From Streptomyces sp. NBC_00258 (GTDB lineage: Bacteria; Actinomycetota; Actinomycetes; Streptomycetales; Streptomycetaceae), in contig NZ_CP108081.1 in assembly GCF_036182465.1 (NCBI RefSeq), positions 8,990,001 to 9,054,000 of the forward strand: a stretch of DNA of 64,000 nt, in the 5' to 3' direction. The position numbers and the translations under genes are program-made. The notes beneath the pieces are model-generated. The model ran no database searches. It was given only the letters and a program-made list of their open reading frames with translations, and had not been told where the DNA came from. Below, one piece after another: positions 48,816 through 58,418 of this stretch. The number at the start of each line of letters is the position of its first letter. Position 1 is the first letter of the stretch.

Positions 48816-49961
48816 ATGACCTTGCCGGCATCAGCAGCAGGAGCCACGGCGGCATCAGGCACGTCGGTCGGCAGACGGTCCTTCGTCGTCGCGAGCGTGG
48901 GAGCCGCGCTCGCTCTGGGCGTCTCCTCCCAGGCCCACGCGCGCGGGCGGTCCCCCTTCGGGCGGTACGGCTCGCCGTCGGCCCGGTTGAACGAGCGCAC
49001 CCTGTACGTCCACGCCGGCGGCCTCGGCGACCACACCACCGTCCAGGCTGCCGTGAACGCCGTGAGCGGCAGTGGATACACGCTCGTCATCGCCCCGGGC
49101 ACGTACCGGGAAACGACCGCCGTGAGCGTCGCCCGTACGGACATGACCTGGATCGGGGCCTCCGGCGAGGCGCGGGACGTCGTGGTCGTGTACGACAACG
49201 CGGCCGGTACTCCGAAACCCGGCGGCGGCACGTACGGTACGACCGGGTCGGCGACCACCCTCGTGCAGGCCGACGGCTTCACCGCGCGGGACCTCACCTT
49301 CGCCAACGACTGGCTGCGCGCCGACCACCCCGGGATCAGCGGCACCCAGGCCGTCGCCATCAAGGTGCAGGGCGACCGGTCGGCGTTCCTGCGCTGCCGG
49401 TTCCTCGGCCACCAGGACACGCTGTACGCCGACTCGATGGCGCTCGGCACATTCGCCCGGCAGTACTACCGGGACTGTTACGTCGAGGGTGACGTGGACT
49501 TCGTGTTCGGGCGGGCCACGGCCGTGTACGAGAACTGTCACTTCCGGACGCTGACCAGGAACGATCTGACCGGAGCCCCGTACGGGTTCGTCTTCGCGCC
49601 CTCCACCTCGGGCGCCAACCCGCGCGGCTACCTGGTCACCGGTGGCCGGATCTCCAGCGAGGCGCCGGACGCCTACTACAAGCTGGCCCGCCCGTGGGTG
49701 CCCAGCTCGGACACCACCGCACGGCCCATGCTCACCGTGCGCGGGACCCGCATGAGCGCCGGCATCGACGCGGTGGCGCCCTACACCAACATGTCGTCGG
49801 GTTTCCCGTGGCAGGACCAGCGGTTCGCCGAGTACCGGAACACCGGGCCGGGCGCCGTGGTCTCCGTACCGGAGAACCGGCCCCAGCTCACCGAGGCGGA
49901 GGCCGCGTCCGCCACCCGGGCCGAGTACCTCGGTGACTGGACGCCCTGGAAGGGGTGCTGA
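48816..49961 (+). CDS. Secreted pectin methylesterase 1 (CE8)
   Basis: 381 aa. A Tat-type signal (GRRSFVVASVGAALALGVSS, ending QAHA) is followed by a beta-helix with the CE8 signatures HTTVQAAVNAV, GTQAVAIKV, RFLGHQDTLYAD (acid Asp), CYVEGDVDFVFGRATAVYE (nucleophile Asp) and LARPWVPSS. It removes methyl esters, making the polymer a substrate for pectate lyases. It starts 3 nt after the lyase stop and is closely similar to the next gene, so a tandem duplication is likely. Confidence 0.93.
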   Translation: MTLPASAAGATAASGTSVGRRSFVVASVGAALALGVSSQAHARGRSPFGRYGSPSARLNERTLYVHAGGLGDHTTVQAAVNAVSGSGYTLVIAPGTYRETTAVSVARTDMTWIGASGEARDVVVVYDNAAGTPKPGGGTYGTTGSATTLVQADGFTARDLTFANDWLRADHPGISGTQAVAIKVQGDRSAFLRCRFLGHQDTLYADSMALGTFARQYYRDCYVEGDVDFVFGRATAVYENCHFRTLTRNDLTGAPYGFVFAPSTSGANPRGYLVTGGRISSEAPDAYYKLARPWVPSSDTTARPMLTVRGTRMSAGIDAVAPYTNMSSGFPWQDQRFAEYRNTGPGAVVSVPENRPQLTEAEAASATRAEYLGDWTPWKGC

Positions 49962-49962
49962 C

Positions 49963-50997
49963 ATGCGCCGGCGCACACTGCTCACCGGGATCGCCGGTGG
50001 CCTGGTGGCCGTCGGCACGACCCCCGCCTTCGCGGAGGCCCGCCGCCGCGTCCTGCACGTCCGCCCCGGCGGCTCCGTCCAGGACGCGGTGGACGCCGTG
50101 GACGGGGAGGGATGGACGATCGTCGTGCATCCGGGTACGTATCGTGAAGTCGTCGACATCCCTGCCGACAAGGGGGAGTTGACGCTTCGCGGGGCGTCCC
50201 GCGATCCACGGGCCGCCGTGGTCGTCTTCGACAACGCCAACGGCACTCCCAGGCCCGAGGGCGGCACCTACGGCACCGCGGGCTCCGCCACCCTCACCTC
50301 GGCGGCGCCCGGTCTGACCGTCCGGGACCTCACCCTGGCCAACGACTGGCTGCGCGCCGACCACCCCGACATCACAGGCACACAGGCCGTGGCGGCGTAC
50401 GTCACCGGGGACCGGTCGCACTTCGAGCGGGTGCGGTTCCTCGGCCACCAGGACACGCTGTTCGCGGACACCACCGCGCTCGACGCATTCGACCGGCAGT
50501 ACTACCGGGACTGCTATGCCGAGGGTGACGTGGACTTCGTGTTCGGGCGGGCGCGGGCCGTCTTCGAACGGTGCCACTTCCACACCCTCGACCGGGACGT
50601 CACGTTCAAGCCCGAGGGCATGGTGTTCGCCCCGGCCACGGCACGCGCGAATCCGTACGGCTTCCTCGCCGTGCGGTGCCGGGTCACCTCGGGTGCCGAG
50701 GACGCCGCGTACAGGATCGCCCGGCCGTGGGTGCCGTCGTACGAGACGACCGCCTGGCCTTCGCTCGTCGTGCGGGACACCTGGCTGGGGTCCGGCATCG
50801 ACGCGGTCGAGCCCTACACCAACATGCGCGAGGCGTATCCGTGGCAGACCATGCGTTTCCGGGAGTACGCCAACTCCGGTCCTGGCGCGGTGATTCCGGT
50901 GCCGGAGAACCGGCCGCAGCTCACGGACGCGGAGGCCGCCTCGCACACCCGTGAGACGTATCTCGGGGACTGGAGGCCTTATGAGTGCCGGTCCTGA
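49963..50997 (+). CDS. Secreted pectin methylesterase 2 (CE8)
   Basis: 344 aa. The short signal MRRRTLLTGIAGGLVAVGTT ends PAFA. The CE8 motifs are complete: VQDAVDAVDG, GTQAVAAYV, RFLGHQDTLFAD, CYAEGDVDFVFGRARAVFE and IARPWVPSYETT. Long stretches match methylesterase 1 (for example LANDWLRADHP and GPGAV-PVPENRPQLT-AEA). Its start is 1 nt after the previous stop, and its 3' end overlaps the next gene by 17 nt. Confidence 0.93.
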   Translation: MRRRTLLTGIAGGLVAVGTTPAFAEARRRVLHVRPGGSVQDAVDAVDGEGWTIVVHPGTYREVVDIPADKGELTLRGASRDPRAAVVVFDNANGTPRPEGGTYGTAGSATLTSAAPGLTVRDLTLANDWLRADHPDITGTQAVAAYVTGDRSHFERVRFLGHQDTLFADTTALDAFDRQYYRDCYAEGDVDFVFGRARAVFERCHFHTLDRDVTFKPEGMVFAPATARANPYGFLAVRCRVTSGAEDAAYRIARPWVPSYETTAWPSLVVRDTWLGSGIDAVEPYTNMREAYPWQTMRFREYANSGPGAVIPVPENRPQLTDAEAASHTRETYLGDWRPYECRS

Positions 50998-52213
50998 GCA
51001 ACACCACCTGGGGAGGCGGACGTTCGTGGCCGGAGCGGGAGCGGCCGGGTTGTTCGCCGGGGCCGGAGTCGGAGCCGGCGTGTCCCCGGCCCGTGCGGCG
51101 GACCCGGATGGCGTGGCCGACGCGGACGGCGCGGCCGAAGCGGTCGGCATCGTGGAAGGCAACCTCCCCGACTTCCACCCCCTCCTCAAGGACGAGCTCC
51201 GCTTCCCGCTCGCCTGGGGCACCTCCCCGGTCCGGGACTTCCGGGCCTGGCGGCGGGCCGCCCGTGCCAAGGTCGAGGAGCATCTGCTCGTGGAGCGGGA
51301 CGAAGACACGTCGTACGCCCCGGAGTTCGGCGATCGTGCCGAAGGCGACGGGTACACACGGGAGTCGGTGACCCTCGCCCTCACCCGCTACGAGCGCGTC
51401 CGCGGCGCCCTGCTCACCCCGCACGGCCCGGGGCCCTTCCCCGCGGTCCTGCTGCTCCACGACCACGGCTCCAAGTTCGACATCGGAAAGGAGAAGCTGG
51501 TCAGGCCCTGGGGTACGGGGGAGGCGCGCCTCGCGTCCGCCCAGGCCTGGGCCGACCGGTACTTCAGCGGACGGTTCGTCGGCGACGAACTGGCCCGGCG
51601 CGGATATGTCGTCCTCGCCCTGGACGCGCTCGGCTGGGGCGACCGGGGGCCGATCACCTACGAGCAACAGCAGGCCCTGGCAAGCAACTTCTACAACCTC
51701 GGCTCCTCGCTCGCCGGGCTCATGGCCCGCGAGGACGTACGTGCCGCCCGCTTCCTGGCCGGCCTCGACCGTGTGGACCGGCGGCGGGTCACGGCCCTCG
51801 GCTTCTCCATGGGCGCCTACCGAGCCTGGCAGACCGCCGCGCTCAGCGACGACATCGCGGCCGCGGCGAGCGTCTCCTGGATGACCGGGCTCAGGGAAAT
51901 GATGGTGCCCGGCAACAACACGCTGCGCGGGCAGTCGGCGTACTACATGCTCCACCCCGGGCTTGCCCGGCACCTCGACATCCCCGACGTGGCGAGCATC
52001 GCCGCACCCAGGCCGATGCTCTTCTTCCACGGTGCACTGGACACGCTGTTCACCGCTGAAGGTGTCCGGGTCGCGCACGAGAAGCTGCACGCCGTCTGGC
52101 GCTCACGTCATGCCGAGGAGCAGCTGCGCACCAAGGTCTGGCCCGAGCTGGGCCACGTGTTCACCGCGCCCCAGCAGGACGAGGTCTTCGCATGGCTCGA
52201 CTCCGCCCTGTGA
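50981..52213 (+). CDS. Tat-exported alpha/beta hydrolase (esterase-like)
   Basis: 410 aa. The Tat signal HHLGRRTFVAGAGAAGLFAG ends near SPARA. The hydrolase fold has VLLLHDHGSKFDIGKEKLVR (oxyanion region), LALDALGWGDRG, the nucleophile elbow ALGFSMGAYRAW, and a late His in LGHVF. It resembles dienelactone-hydrolase or acetyl-xylan-esterase relatives; removal of acetyl or other esters from pectin is the likely job (inference). ATG 50981 has GGAGG upstream and overlaps the methylesterase gene. Confidence 0.85.
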   Translation: MSAGPEQHHLGRRTFVAGAGAAGLFAGAGVGAGVSPARAADPDGVADADGAAEAVGIVEGNLPDFHPLLKDELRFPLAWGTSPVRDFRAWRRAARAKVEEHLLVERDEDTSYAPEFGDRAEGDGYTRESVTLALTRYERVRGALLTPHGPGPFPAVLLLHDHGSKFDIGKEKLVRPWGTGEARLASAQAWADRYFSGRFVGDELARRGYVVLALDALGWGDRGPITYEQQQALASNFYNLGSSLAGLMAREDVRAARFLAGLDRVDRRRVTALGFSMGAYRAWQTAALSDDIAAAASVSWMTGLREMMVPGNNTLRGQSAYYMLHPGLARHLDIPDVASIAAPRPMLFFHGALDTLFTAEGVRVAHEKLHAVWRSRHAEEQLRTKVWPELGHVFTAPQQDEVFAWLDSAL

Positions 52214-52257
52214 ACGGCAGCTCTCCCCACACCGCTCGACGAAAGGTCCCCACACCC

Positions 52258-53370
52258 ATGTCCCGTCGAACCGCTCTGTCCTTGGGCGCAGTTCTCGCCC
52301 TCGGTGCCGGGCTCGCCGTGATCCCCACCCAGGCGCAGGCCGCGACCGTGGTCGTCAGCAACTCCACCGACCTGTCCAACGCCATCAAGAACGCCACCGC
52401 GGGCACCGTCATCCAGGTGCGTGCCGGCACCTACTATCCGACGGCCACTCTCCAGTCGACCGCCAACGGCACGTCCTCCAGCCGGATCCACCTCCAGCCC
52501 TATGGCTCCGAGGCCGTGAAGATCGACGGCTCGAACCTTCCCGACGGAGACTGGATCTTCAAGCTGACCGCCGACTACTGGACGGTCTCGGGGATCACCT
52601 TCCAGAACTCCCCGGACAGCGCGGTCGTCTGCCAGTCCTGCGCCTCGACCGTCTGGGACAACATCAAGACGATCAACGGCGGCGACTCCGGATTCACGCT
52701 CACCGGGGACAGCACCACCAACAACACCGTCCGGAACATCGACAGTTACGGCCACTACGACGCCGCCAACCACGGTGAGAACGCGGACGGCATCGCCATC
52801 AAGTTCGGTTCGGGCAGCGGCAACCTCGTCACCGGGGCGCGCCTCTACAACAACTCGGACGACGGCCTGGACTTCTGGTCGTTCTCGTCGCCGGTCACCG
52901 TCGAGCACACCTGGGCCATGGGCAACGGCAGGAACCGCTGGAGCGACTCGGCCTTCGCAGGCGACGGCAACGGCTACAAGCTGGGCGGCGACGGCGAGGT
53001 CGTGGCCCACGTCGTCAACAACTCCGCGGCCTGGGACAACGCGGGCAACGGCTTCACGGAGAACAGCAACAAGGGCGCCATCGTCATCAACCGCACCACC
53101 GCCTACGCCAACGCCAAGTGGGGCTACTACTTCGCCACCGGCGCCGCCAGGCTCGGCAAGAACCTGGCGGTGAGCAACAGCGGCGGCTCGGTGAACAAGG
53201 GCTCGTCGGTCGTCTCGTCCGGCAACAACTGGGACTCGGGCATCTCGACGCCGGCCTTCCGGTCCACCAGCGCGACGACCACGTACAACGCCCGCCAGTC
53301 GAACGGTGCGCTGCCCGTGACCACGTTTCTGACCACGGGCAGCACCACCATCGGCGCGACGATGGACTGA
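52258..53370 (+). CDS. Secreted pectate lyase, PL9-like
   Basis: 370 aa with signal MSRRTALSLGAVLALGAGLA ending AQA. The parallel beta-helix includes AGTVIQVRAGTYYPTATLQS, NADGIAIKFGSGSGNLVTG (the Lys fits the PL9 catalytic base), NNSDDGLDFWSFSSPVTVE (Ca-binding Asp pair) and KLGGDGEVVAHVVNNSAAWD. Family PL9 cleaves polygalacturonate endo- or exolytically. GAAAGG precedes the ATG. A shorter paralog is at 55845. Confidence 0.88.
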   Translation: MSRRTALSLGAVLALGAGLAVIPTQAQAATVVVSNSTDLSNAIKNATAGTVIQVRAGTYYPTATLQSTANGTSSSRIHLQPYGSEAVKIDGSNLPDGDWIFKLTADYWTVSGITFQNSPDSAVVCQSCASTVWDNIKTINGGDSGFTLTGDSTTNNTVRNIDSYGHYDAANHGENADGIAIKFGSGSGNLVTGARLYNNSDDGLDFWSFSSPVTVEHTWAMGNGRNRWSDSAFAGDGNGYKLGGDGEVVAHVVNNSAAWDNAGNGFTENSNKGAIVINRTTAYANAKWGYYFATGAARLGKNLAVSNSGGSVNKGSSVVSSGNNWDSGISTPAFRSTSATTTYNARQSNGALPVTTFLTTGSTTIGATMD

Positions 53371-53377
53371 GCCGGTA

Positions 53378-55600
53378 CTACCGGCGCACGGGCCTGATCG
53401 ACTCCAGGGTCGGCACCACCGGCAGAATCGTGCCGTCGGCCGCGAACTTCATGCGGTCGATGGTCGTCTCCCGGTGCGTGCCGTCCCCGCCCGCCAGACC
53501 CGGCCCGTTCAGGCCGAACCGGTGGTAGACCATGTACCAGTCGTCCGTGCCGGGGGCGTTGACCACCGAGTGGTGGCCCGTGGCGAGGATGCCGTACTCC
53601 GGGCGCTTGGACAGGATCGTGCCCCGCTTGGTCCACGGGCCGAGCGGGGAGGGACCGGTCGCGTAGGCGACGTGGTAGTTCTCGCTGCGGGTGTCGTCCT
53701 CGGACCACATGAAGTAGTACGTGCCCTTGCGCTCGACCACGAAGGCGCCCTCCCGGAAGTTGTCCGGGGTGATGTCCTGCACCTTCGACGCGTCGAACGA
53801 CACCATGTCGTCGTTCAGCGGGACGACGTAACCGTGGCCGTTGCCCCAGTAGAGGTACGACGTCCCGTCGTCGTCCGTGAAGACCGCCGGGTCGATCATC
53901 TGGCCCTGCAGCGAACCGCCCTTCGCCACCAGGGGTTTGCCGAGGGCGTCCTTGAAGGGACCGGCGGGGGAGTCGGCCACCGCCACGCCGATCTGCTGCT
54001 CGGCGCAGAAGTAGAAGTAGTACTTGCCGTCGCGCTCGGCGATCGCCGGGGCCCACGCGTTCTTGTCGGCCCAGGACACGTCGGGTCCCAGGTCGAGGAT
54101 CTCGCCGTGGTCCTTCCAGTGGGCCAGGTCCTTCGACGAGAAGGCCTTGAACTTCGTGCCGCTCCAGCCCGGGAAGCCGTCGGTCGTCGGGTAGATCCAG
54201 TAACGGCCGTCCAGGTACTGGATGTCGGGGTCCGCGTACAGCCCCGGCAGGACCGGGCTGCGGGTCGGCACGGCCTCGACGGTCCAGGTGCGGGTCGTGC
54301 CGTCGGCCGCCGTCACCTTGTACTTCTGCGGTTTGCGGAAGTCGCGGCGCGTGCCGGACGCCGGGCTCACCGTGGCGCCCTCACCGAGCCAGAGCTTCGG
54401 CGCGAGCCGTGAGAGGTTCTCGCCCGGCTTCATCGGCAGCACGACCTTCGAGGCCGCCTCGGTGACGATGGCGTACCCCTTCTGGTCCTTCACCGTCGCG
54501 TCCACGACCGAGGTGCCGCTCACCGGATACGCGGCGAGCAGCCGGTCGTACTCCGCCTGCGTGACCGGCATGACCGTGCCGTGCCGCGGGCTGGCGGGCA
54601 ACTGGTAGTTCTTCGACATCGTCCACTTGCCCGAGTCGAGGTCGGTGGTCTCGAAGGGCACGTAGCCGCGGCCGCCGTACTCGTCGATGAACAGGTACCA
54701 CTTCTCCTCGGTGTTGGACTTGAAGACCGTCGGGCCCTCACCGCGGTCGATCGAGCCGCTGCCGATGCAGTCCGACACGAAGTCGTACGAGGTGTCCGTG
54801 AGCGAGGTCGACTTCTCCGCGGTGATGAACTTCGAGCAGGGACTGGAGGAGGTGGGGTCCCGCTCGTCCTTGGTGTAGCGGTAGTAAGTGCCCTTGTTCT
54901 TCACGACGGTCGAGTCGATCACCGAGTAGCCGGGGTCGTCCCAGACCTTCGGCGCGCTGAAGGTGCGGAAGTCCTTCGTCGTCGCGTACATCATCTTGTT
55001 GTACGTGGAGCCGGTGTGGTCCGGGTCGTCGTCGGCGTACAGCTTGGACGCCCAGAAGACGACGAACTCACCGAGCTTGTCGTCCCAATAGGCCTCCGGC
55101 GCCCAGGTGTTGCCCGCGCTGTCCGGTGAGACCTTCACCAGGCGCTGGTCGGTCCAGTGGACCAGGTCGGTGGACTCCCAGACCATGATGGACTTGCTGC
55201 CGTGGCGCTGGACGTCGTCCCAACTGCCGCTGGAGTTCTGGTACATGCGCAGATCGGTCGCGATCATGTAGAACTTGTCGCCCTTGGGGGAGCGGATCAC
55301 GAACGGGTCGCGCAGGCCCTTCTCGCCGGTCGTGGACGTGAGCACCGGCTTGCCGCCGTTCAGCTCCCGCCAGTGCAGCGGGTCGTTGCCCCGGCTGAGG
55401 GCGTAGCGGATCTGCTCGCCGTCCGCCGTGCCCTCGCCGGTGAAGTAGGCGAAGAGGTAGCCGGCGTACTTCTGTTTGCTCACGTGGGGTGCTCCGGGTG
55501 GTGCTTCGGGCTGGGCCGCCGGACTCGGTGGGGCGGCGAGCAGGCTCAGGAGGAGGGCGAAGAGGGGGATCAGGAGCGTTCGCACGGTGCGGGGGCGCAT
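53378..55600 (-). CDS. Secreted protein with two GH43 domains
   Basis: 740 aa. The signal TLLIPLFALLLSLLAAPPSP ends PAA. The N-terminal GH43-like domain (about 45-355) has GLRDPFVIRSPKGDKFYMIA, SAGNTWAPEAYWDD and the acid Glu in GEGPTVFKSN. A beta-rich linker domain (about 370-455) contains VTAADGTTRTWTVEAV. The C-terminal GH43 (about 460-735) has YADPDIQYLDGRYWIYP, the Asp in GQMIDPAVFTDDD and REGAFVVERKGTYYFMW. It probably acts on arabinan or galactan side chains with two active sites. It is convergent with the PL9 gene, 7 nt apart. Confidence 0.9.
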   Translation of the reverse strand: MRPRTVRTLLIPLFALLLSLLAAPPSPAAQPEAPPGAPHVSKQKYAGYLFAYFTGEGTADGEQIRYALSRGNDPLHWRELNGGKPVLTSTTGEKGLRDPFVIRSPKGDKFYMIATDLRMYQNSSGSWDDVQRHGSKSIMVWESTDLVHWTDQRLVKVSPDSAGNTWAPEAYWDDKLGEFVVFWASKLYADDDPDHTGSTYNKMMYATTKDFRTFSAPKVWDDPGYSVIDSTVVKNKGTYYRYTKDERDPTSSSPCSKFITAEKSTSLTDTSYDFVSDCIGSGSIDRGEGPTVFKSNTEEKWYLFIDEYGGRGYVPFETTDLDSGKWTMSKNYQLPASPRHGTVMPVTQAEYDRLLAAYPVSGTSVVDATVKDQKGYAIVTEAASKVVLPMKPGENLSRLAPKLWLGEGATVSPASGTRRDFRKPQKYKVTAADGTTRTWTVEAVPTRSPVLPGLYADPDIQYLDGRYWIYPTTDGFPGWSGTKFKAFSSKDLAHWKDHGEILDLGPDVSWADKNAWAPAIAERDGKYYFYFCAEQQIGVAVADSPAGPFKDALGKPLVAKGGSLQGQMIDPAVFTDDDGTSYLYWGNGHGYVVPLNDDMVSFDASKVQDITPDNFREGAFVVERKGTYYFMWSEDDTRSENYHVAYATGPSPLGPWTKRGTILSKRPEYGILATGHHSVVNAPGTDDWYMVYHRFGLNGPGLAGGDGTHRETTIDRMKFAADGTILPVVPTLESIRPVRR

Positions 55601-55844
55601 GACACATCCTGTGGGGGTCTGGTGGATTCTGTTGGGATGGACTGCTCTGGGAGTGTCACCAGTGGCGGACGGGGCCGTCAATCGGTGGAAGCGGACCTGG
55701 GGCGAGCGAAAGTTTCGATTCGTTTCGCGCGGGCCCGGCAACCTTTTCCGGGCAGGCGGCGACCAGGGATCAGAGGCGGGGCCGAGAAAAGAAAGCGGCC
55801 CCGGCCCCGCCTCTCCCCCCGTTCCCCAGGAAAGGATCGTCCCC

Positions 55845-56714
55845 GTGCGTCTCGGCACCGGACGGCACCGCAGGACCGGCACCCTCTCCGTCGCCACGGC
55901 GGTGGTCGTCGCCTCCGGGGCGGGAGGCGTCTACCTCGGCCTCTCGCCCGACGGGGCGAGCGCCGCCGGCACGACGGTGACCGTGTCGACCGCGGCGCAG
56001 CTGGAGTCCGCCGTCGGGAACGCCGTGGCCGGCACCACCATCCAGGTGCGCGGCGGCACGTACTACCCGACGCGGACCCTCAAGTCGGCCGCGAACGGCA
56101 CGAGTTCGGCCCGGATCACGCTCCGGGCGCACGACGGCGAGAAGGTACGGATCGACGGTGCGAAGCTGGCCGCCGGATCCTCGCTCGCCGGGATCGACGG
56201 CGACCACTGGACCGTCGAGGACATCACCTGGCAGAACTCGCCGGCCCTCGGATTCGTCGCCACCTCGTCCGTCGGAGGCGTCTTCAGGAATCTGGTCACC
56301 GCGGACAACGGCGACTCCGGGTTCACGCTGCGCGGGGACGGCACTACGGACAACCTCGTGCAGAACCTGCGCAGTTACGGCAACTACGACGCCGCGGGGC
56401 ACGGCCGGAACGCGGACGGTATCGGCGTGAAGTTCGGCTCCGGCACGGGCAACAGGATCGTCGGCGCCCGTCTCTACGACAACTCCGACGACGGCCTGGA
56501 TCTCTGGCAGTTCTCCAGTCCGGTCACCGTCGAGCACTCGTCGGCGTACGGGAACGGGAAGAACCGCTGGAAGGACCGCGCCTTCGAGGGCGGCGGCCAC
56601 GGGTTCGAACTCGGCGGAGGGGGTGCTTCGGTCGCTCATGTCCTCGACGACAACGAGGCCCACGGCAACAGCTCCGCCGGGTTCTACGTCCCCGGGGCGC
56701 GAGACGGGCTCTGA
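55845..56714 (+). CDS. PL9-like pectate lyase, C-terminally short paralog
   Basis: 289 aa from GTG 55845 (AGGAAAGG upstream). The signal region TLSVATAVVVASGAGGVYLG is followed by a beta-helix closely matching the 52258 enzyme: GTTIQVRGGTYYPTRTLKSA, RNADGIGVKFGSGTGNRIVG and YDNSDDGLDLWQFSSPVTVE. Catalytic Lys and Ca-binding Asp are retained. It stops at SSAGFYVPGARDGL, about 80 residues before the paralog end, and only 2 nt separate it from the convergent PL4 gene. It may be truncated by a deletion or be a natural short form. Confidence 0.8.
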   Translation: MRLGTGRHRRTGTLSVATAVVVASGAGGVYLGLSPDGASAAGTTVTVSTAAQLESAVGNAVAGTTIQVRGGTYYPTRTLKSAANGTSSARITLRAHDGEKVRIDGAKLAAGSSLAGIDGDHWTVEDITWQNSPALGFVATSSVGGVFRNLVTADNGDSGFTLRGDGTTDNLVQNLRSYGNYDAAGHGRNADGIGVKFGSGTGNRIVGARLYDNSDDGLDLWQFSSPVTVEHSSAYGNGKNRWKDRAFEGGGHGFELGGGGASVAHVLDDNEAHGNSSAGFYVPGARDGL

Positions 56715-56716
56715 GG

Positions 56717-58396
56717 TCAGGACAGCAGGTCCATGCAGTCGAAGGACGTGCCCGGACTCAGGAACGCCGAGCCCGTCGAGCCGCTGACCACGTTCAGCTT
56801 GAGGATGTTGTACTGACCGGTGTCCGACTTCCAGGCGGTCGCCGGGATGTTGTACGTGAACGTGTGGTTGTTGCCCCGGTAGGAGCCCGTGGTGAGGGAC
56901 CGTGTCGAGGGCTGTGACGGAGCTGCCGGAATCGCCGACACCCAGTCGTTGACCGTCACGCGCGGGCGGCCGTTGATGTAGGCCGTCGTCACCCCGACGC
57001 GCAGGGTGTGTGCGGCAGCTGCCTGCGCGGCCGTCAGCTTGAAATAGACGAGGACGCCGTCGTTGACGTCCTTCCAGATGTAGCAGGGGAAGGCCGCGGC
57101 CTCGCCGCCGCTGCCGATGGTGACGTTGCCGGTCCACTTCGAGGCGCGGCCGTCGGACGGATGCGCGTACGTCATCAGGTCGGCGTTCTTGAACTCACCG
57201 GGCGTGCCGTCCCAGTCGCCGAGCCGCCAGATGGTGCCCGCGGTGCTCGGGTCACCGCTGATCGTGATGCTGTTGAGGGCCGTCGTGCCGCCCGCGGTGA
57301 CCGTCACCTCCCGGGTGTGGACGGCGAGTTCGCCCTTGTGGACCGTCAGCGTGTACGTGCCCGGAAGCATCCCAGGACACGAGAAGGCGCCCGTGCCGGA
57401 GGCGGCCTTCGCCCAGTACTGGGCGGCGGAGTTGGCGAAGCCCACGGTGTACGCGTAGTCCGCGTCCATGCCCTTGAGGCCGACGCCCGCCACCTTGCCG
57501 CGCCCGGACTTGCCCACCCAGCCGGTGATGCCCAGGCCGTCCACCCAGGAGGTGTCGAGGTTGGCGTGGGACAGCGAGGAGGAGGGCGCGCCGCCGTCGG
57601 TGAAGCTCAGGACGTACGGGCCCTGCAGCCCGTACCGCTCGGGCTCCGTCTGCGACTGGTTGTAGTGCAGGATCTCGTACAGAGCCGCGCTGGTGGAGTT
57701 GGTGTGCCGCAACAGTGAGCGGTAGAACGGGCCGCCGGAGGCCTTCTCGTGGTTGGAACGCACCAGCCACAGCGCGGCCGAACCGGTCGTGAAGCCGATG
57801 TGCTCGTAGTCCATGACGCGCTTGCCCGAGTAGTGCTTGGAGTGGGTCGTACCGTCCGAGCGGGAGAAGACGTCCGATGCCTCGATGGTCGTGTCGGACG
57901 AAGTCCAGGCGTCGGCACCCGAGTTGGGGAAGATGCCGGGCTTGATACGAACAATGAACCGGGTCGCCGTGAAGGACGAGTCCGCCTTGTCGGTCCACAG
58001 GTAGACGTTGTTCTGGCCGCTGCGGGCGGCGATCCACTGGGTGATCGATCCGCGTGCGACCTTCACCAGGATCGTCGTGCCGACCTGCTTGATGGTGACG
58101 GTGGACGCGCCGAGCCCCGTCTCGACATGCGAGTGCTTGCCCTCGAAGCCCTCGTACTCCTTGCCCTTGTAGACCAGCGAGTTGAGGTCGCCGGTCGACT
58201 TGGAGACCTTGAGGACGAGCGAAGCGCCCGTGTCGATCACGTAGTTGGAGCCGTCGTCCGTGTAGCCGAACGTCGCGGCCGACGCCGGGGAGAGCAGCCC
58301 GGTGCCGGTCACGACCGCCGCGCCGGTGCCGGCCACGCCCACGGCGGACGAGGCGAGCAGCCGACGACGGGTGAGGTGCTTCTTGTGCGTGCTCAA
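56717..58396 (-). CDS. Secreted rhamnogalacturonan lyase, PL4
   Basis: 559 aa from TTG 58396 with AGGAG 8 nt upstream. The Tat signal has TRRRLLASSAVGVAGTGAAV, ending SPASA. The lyase domain includes FGYTDDGSNYVIDTGASLVL, GKEYEGFEGKHSHVETGLG and HSKHYSGKRVMDYEHIGF. An FnIII-like domain (GMLPGTYTLTVHKGELAVHT) and a C-terminal CBM-like jelly roll (GTIWRLGDWDGTPGEFKNAD onward) follow, as in family PL4. It cleaves the rhamnogalacturonan I backbone. It lies 22 nt after the PL3 gene, in one transcript. Confidence 0.9.
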   Translation of the reverse strand: MSTHKKHLTRRRLLASSAVGVAGTGAAVVTGTGLLSPASAATFGYTDDGSNYVIDTGASLVLKVSKSTGDLNSLVYKGKEYEGFEGKHSHVETGLGASTVTIKQVGTTILVKVARGSITQWIAARSGQNNVYLWTDKADSSFTATRFIVRIKPGIFPNSGADAWTSSDTTIEASDVFSRSDGTTHSKHYSGKRVMDYEHIGFTTGSAALWLVRSNHEKASGGPFYRSLLRHTNSTSAALYEILHYNQSQTEPERYGLQGPYVLSFTDGGAPSSSLSHANLDTSWVDGLGITGWVGKSGRGKVAGVGLKGMDADYAYTVGFANSAAQYWAKAASGTGAFSCPGMLPGTYTLTVHKGELAVHTREVTVTAGGTTALNSITISGDPSTAGTIWRLGDWDGTPGEFKNADLMTYAHPSDGRASKWTGNVTIGSGGEAAAFPCYIWKDVNDGVLVYFKLTAAQAAAAHTLRVGVTTAYINGRPRVTVNDWVSAIPAAPSQPSTRSLTTGSYRGNNHTFTYNIPATAWKSDTGQYNILKLNVVSGSTGSAFLSPGTSFDCMDLLS

Positions 58397-58418
58397 GTGC
58401 GGAGCTCCTGGTCGTACG

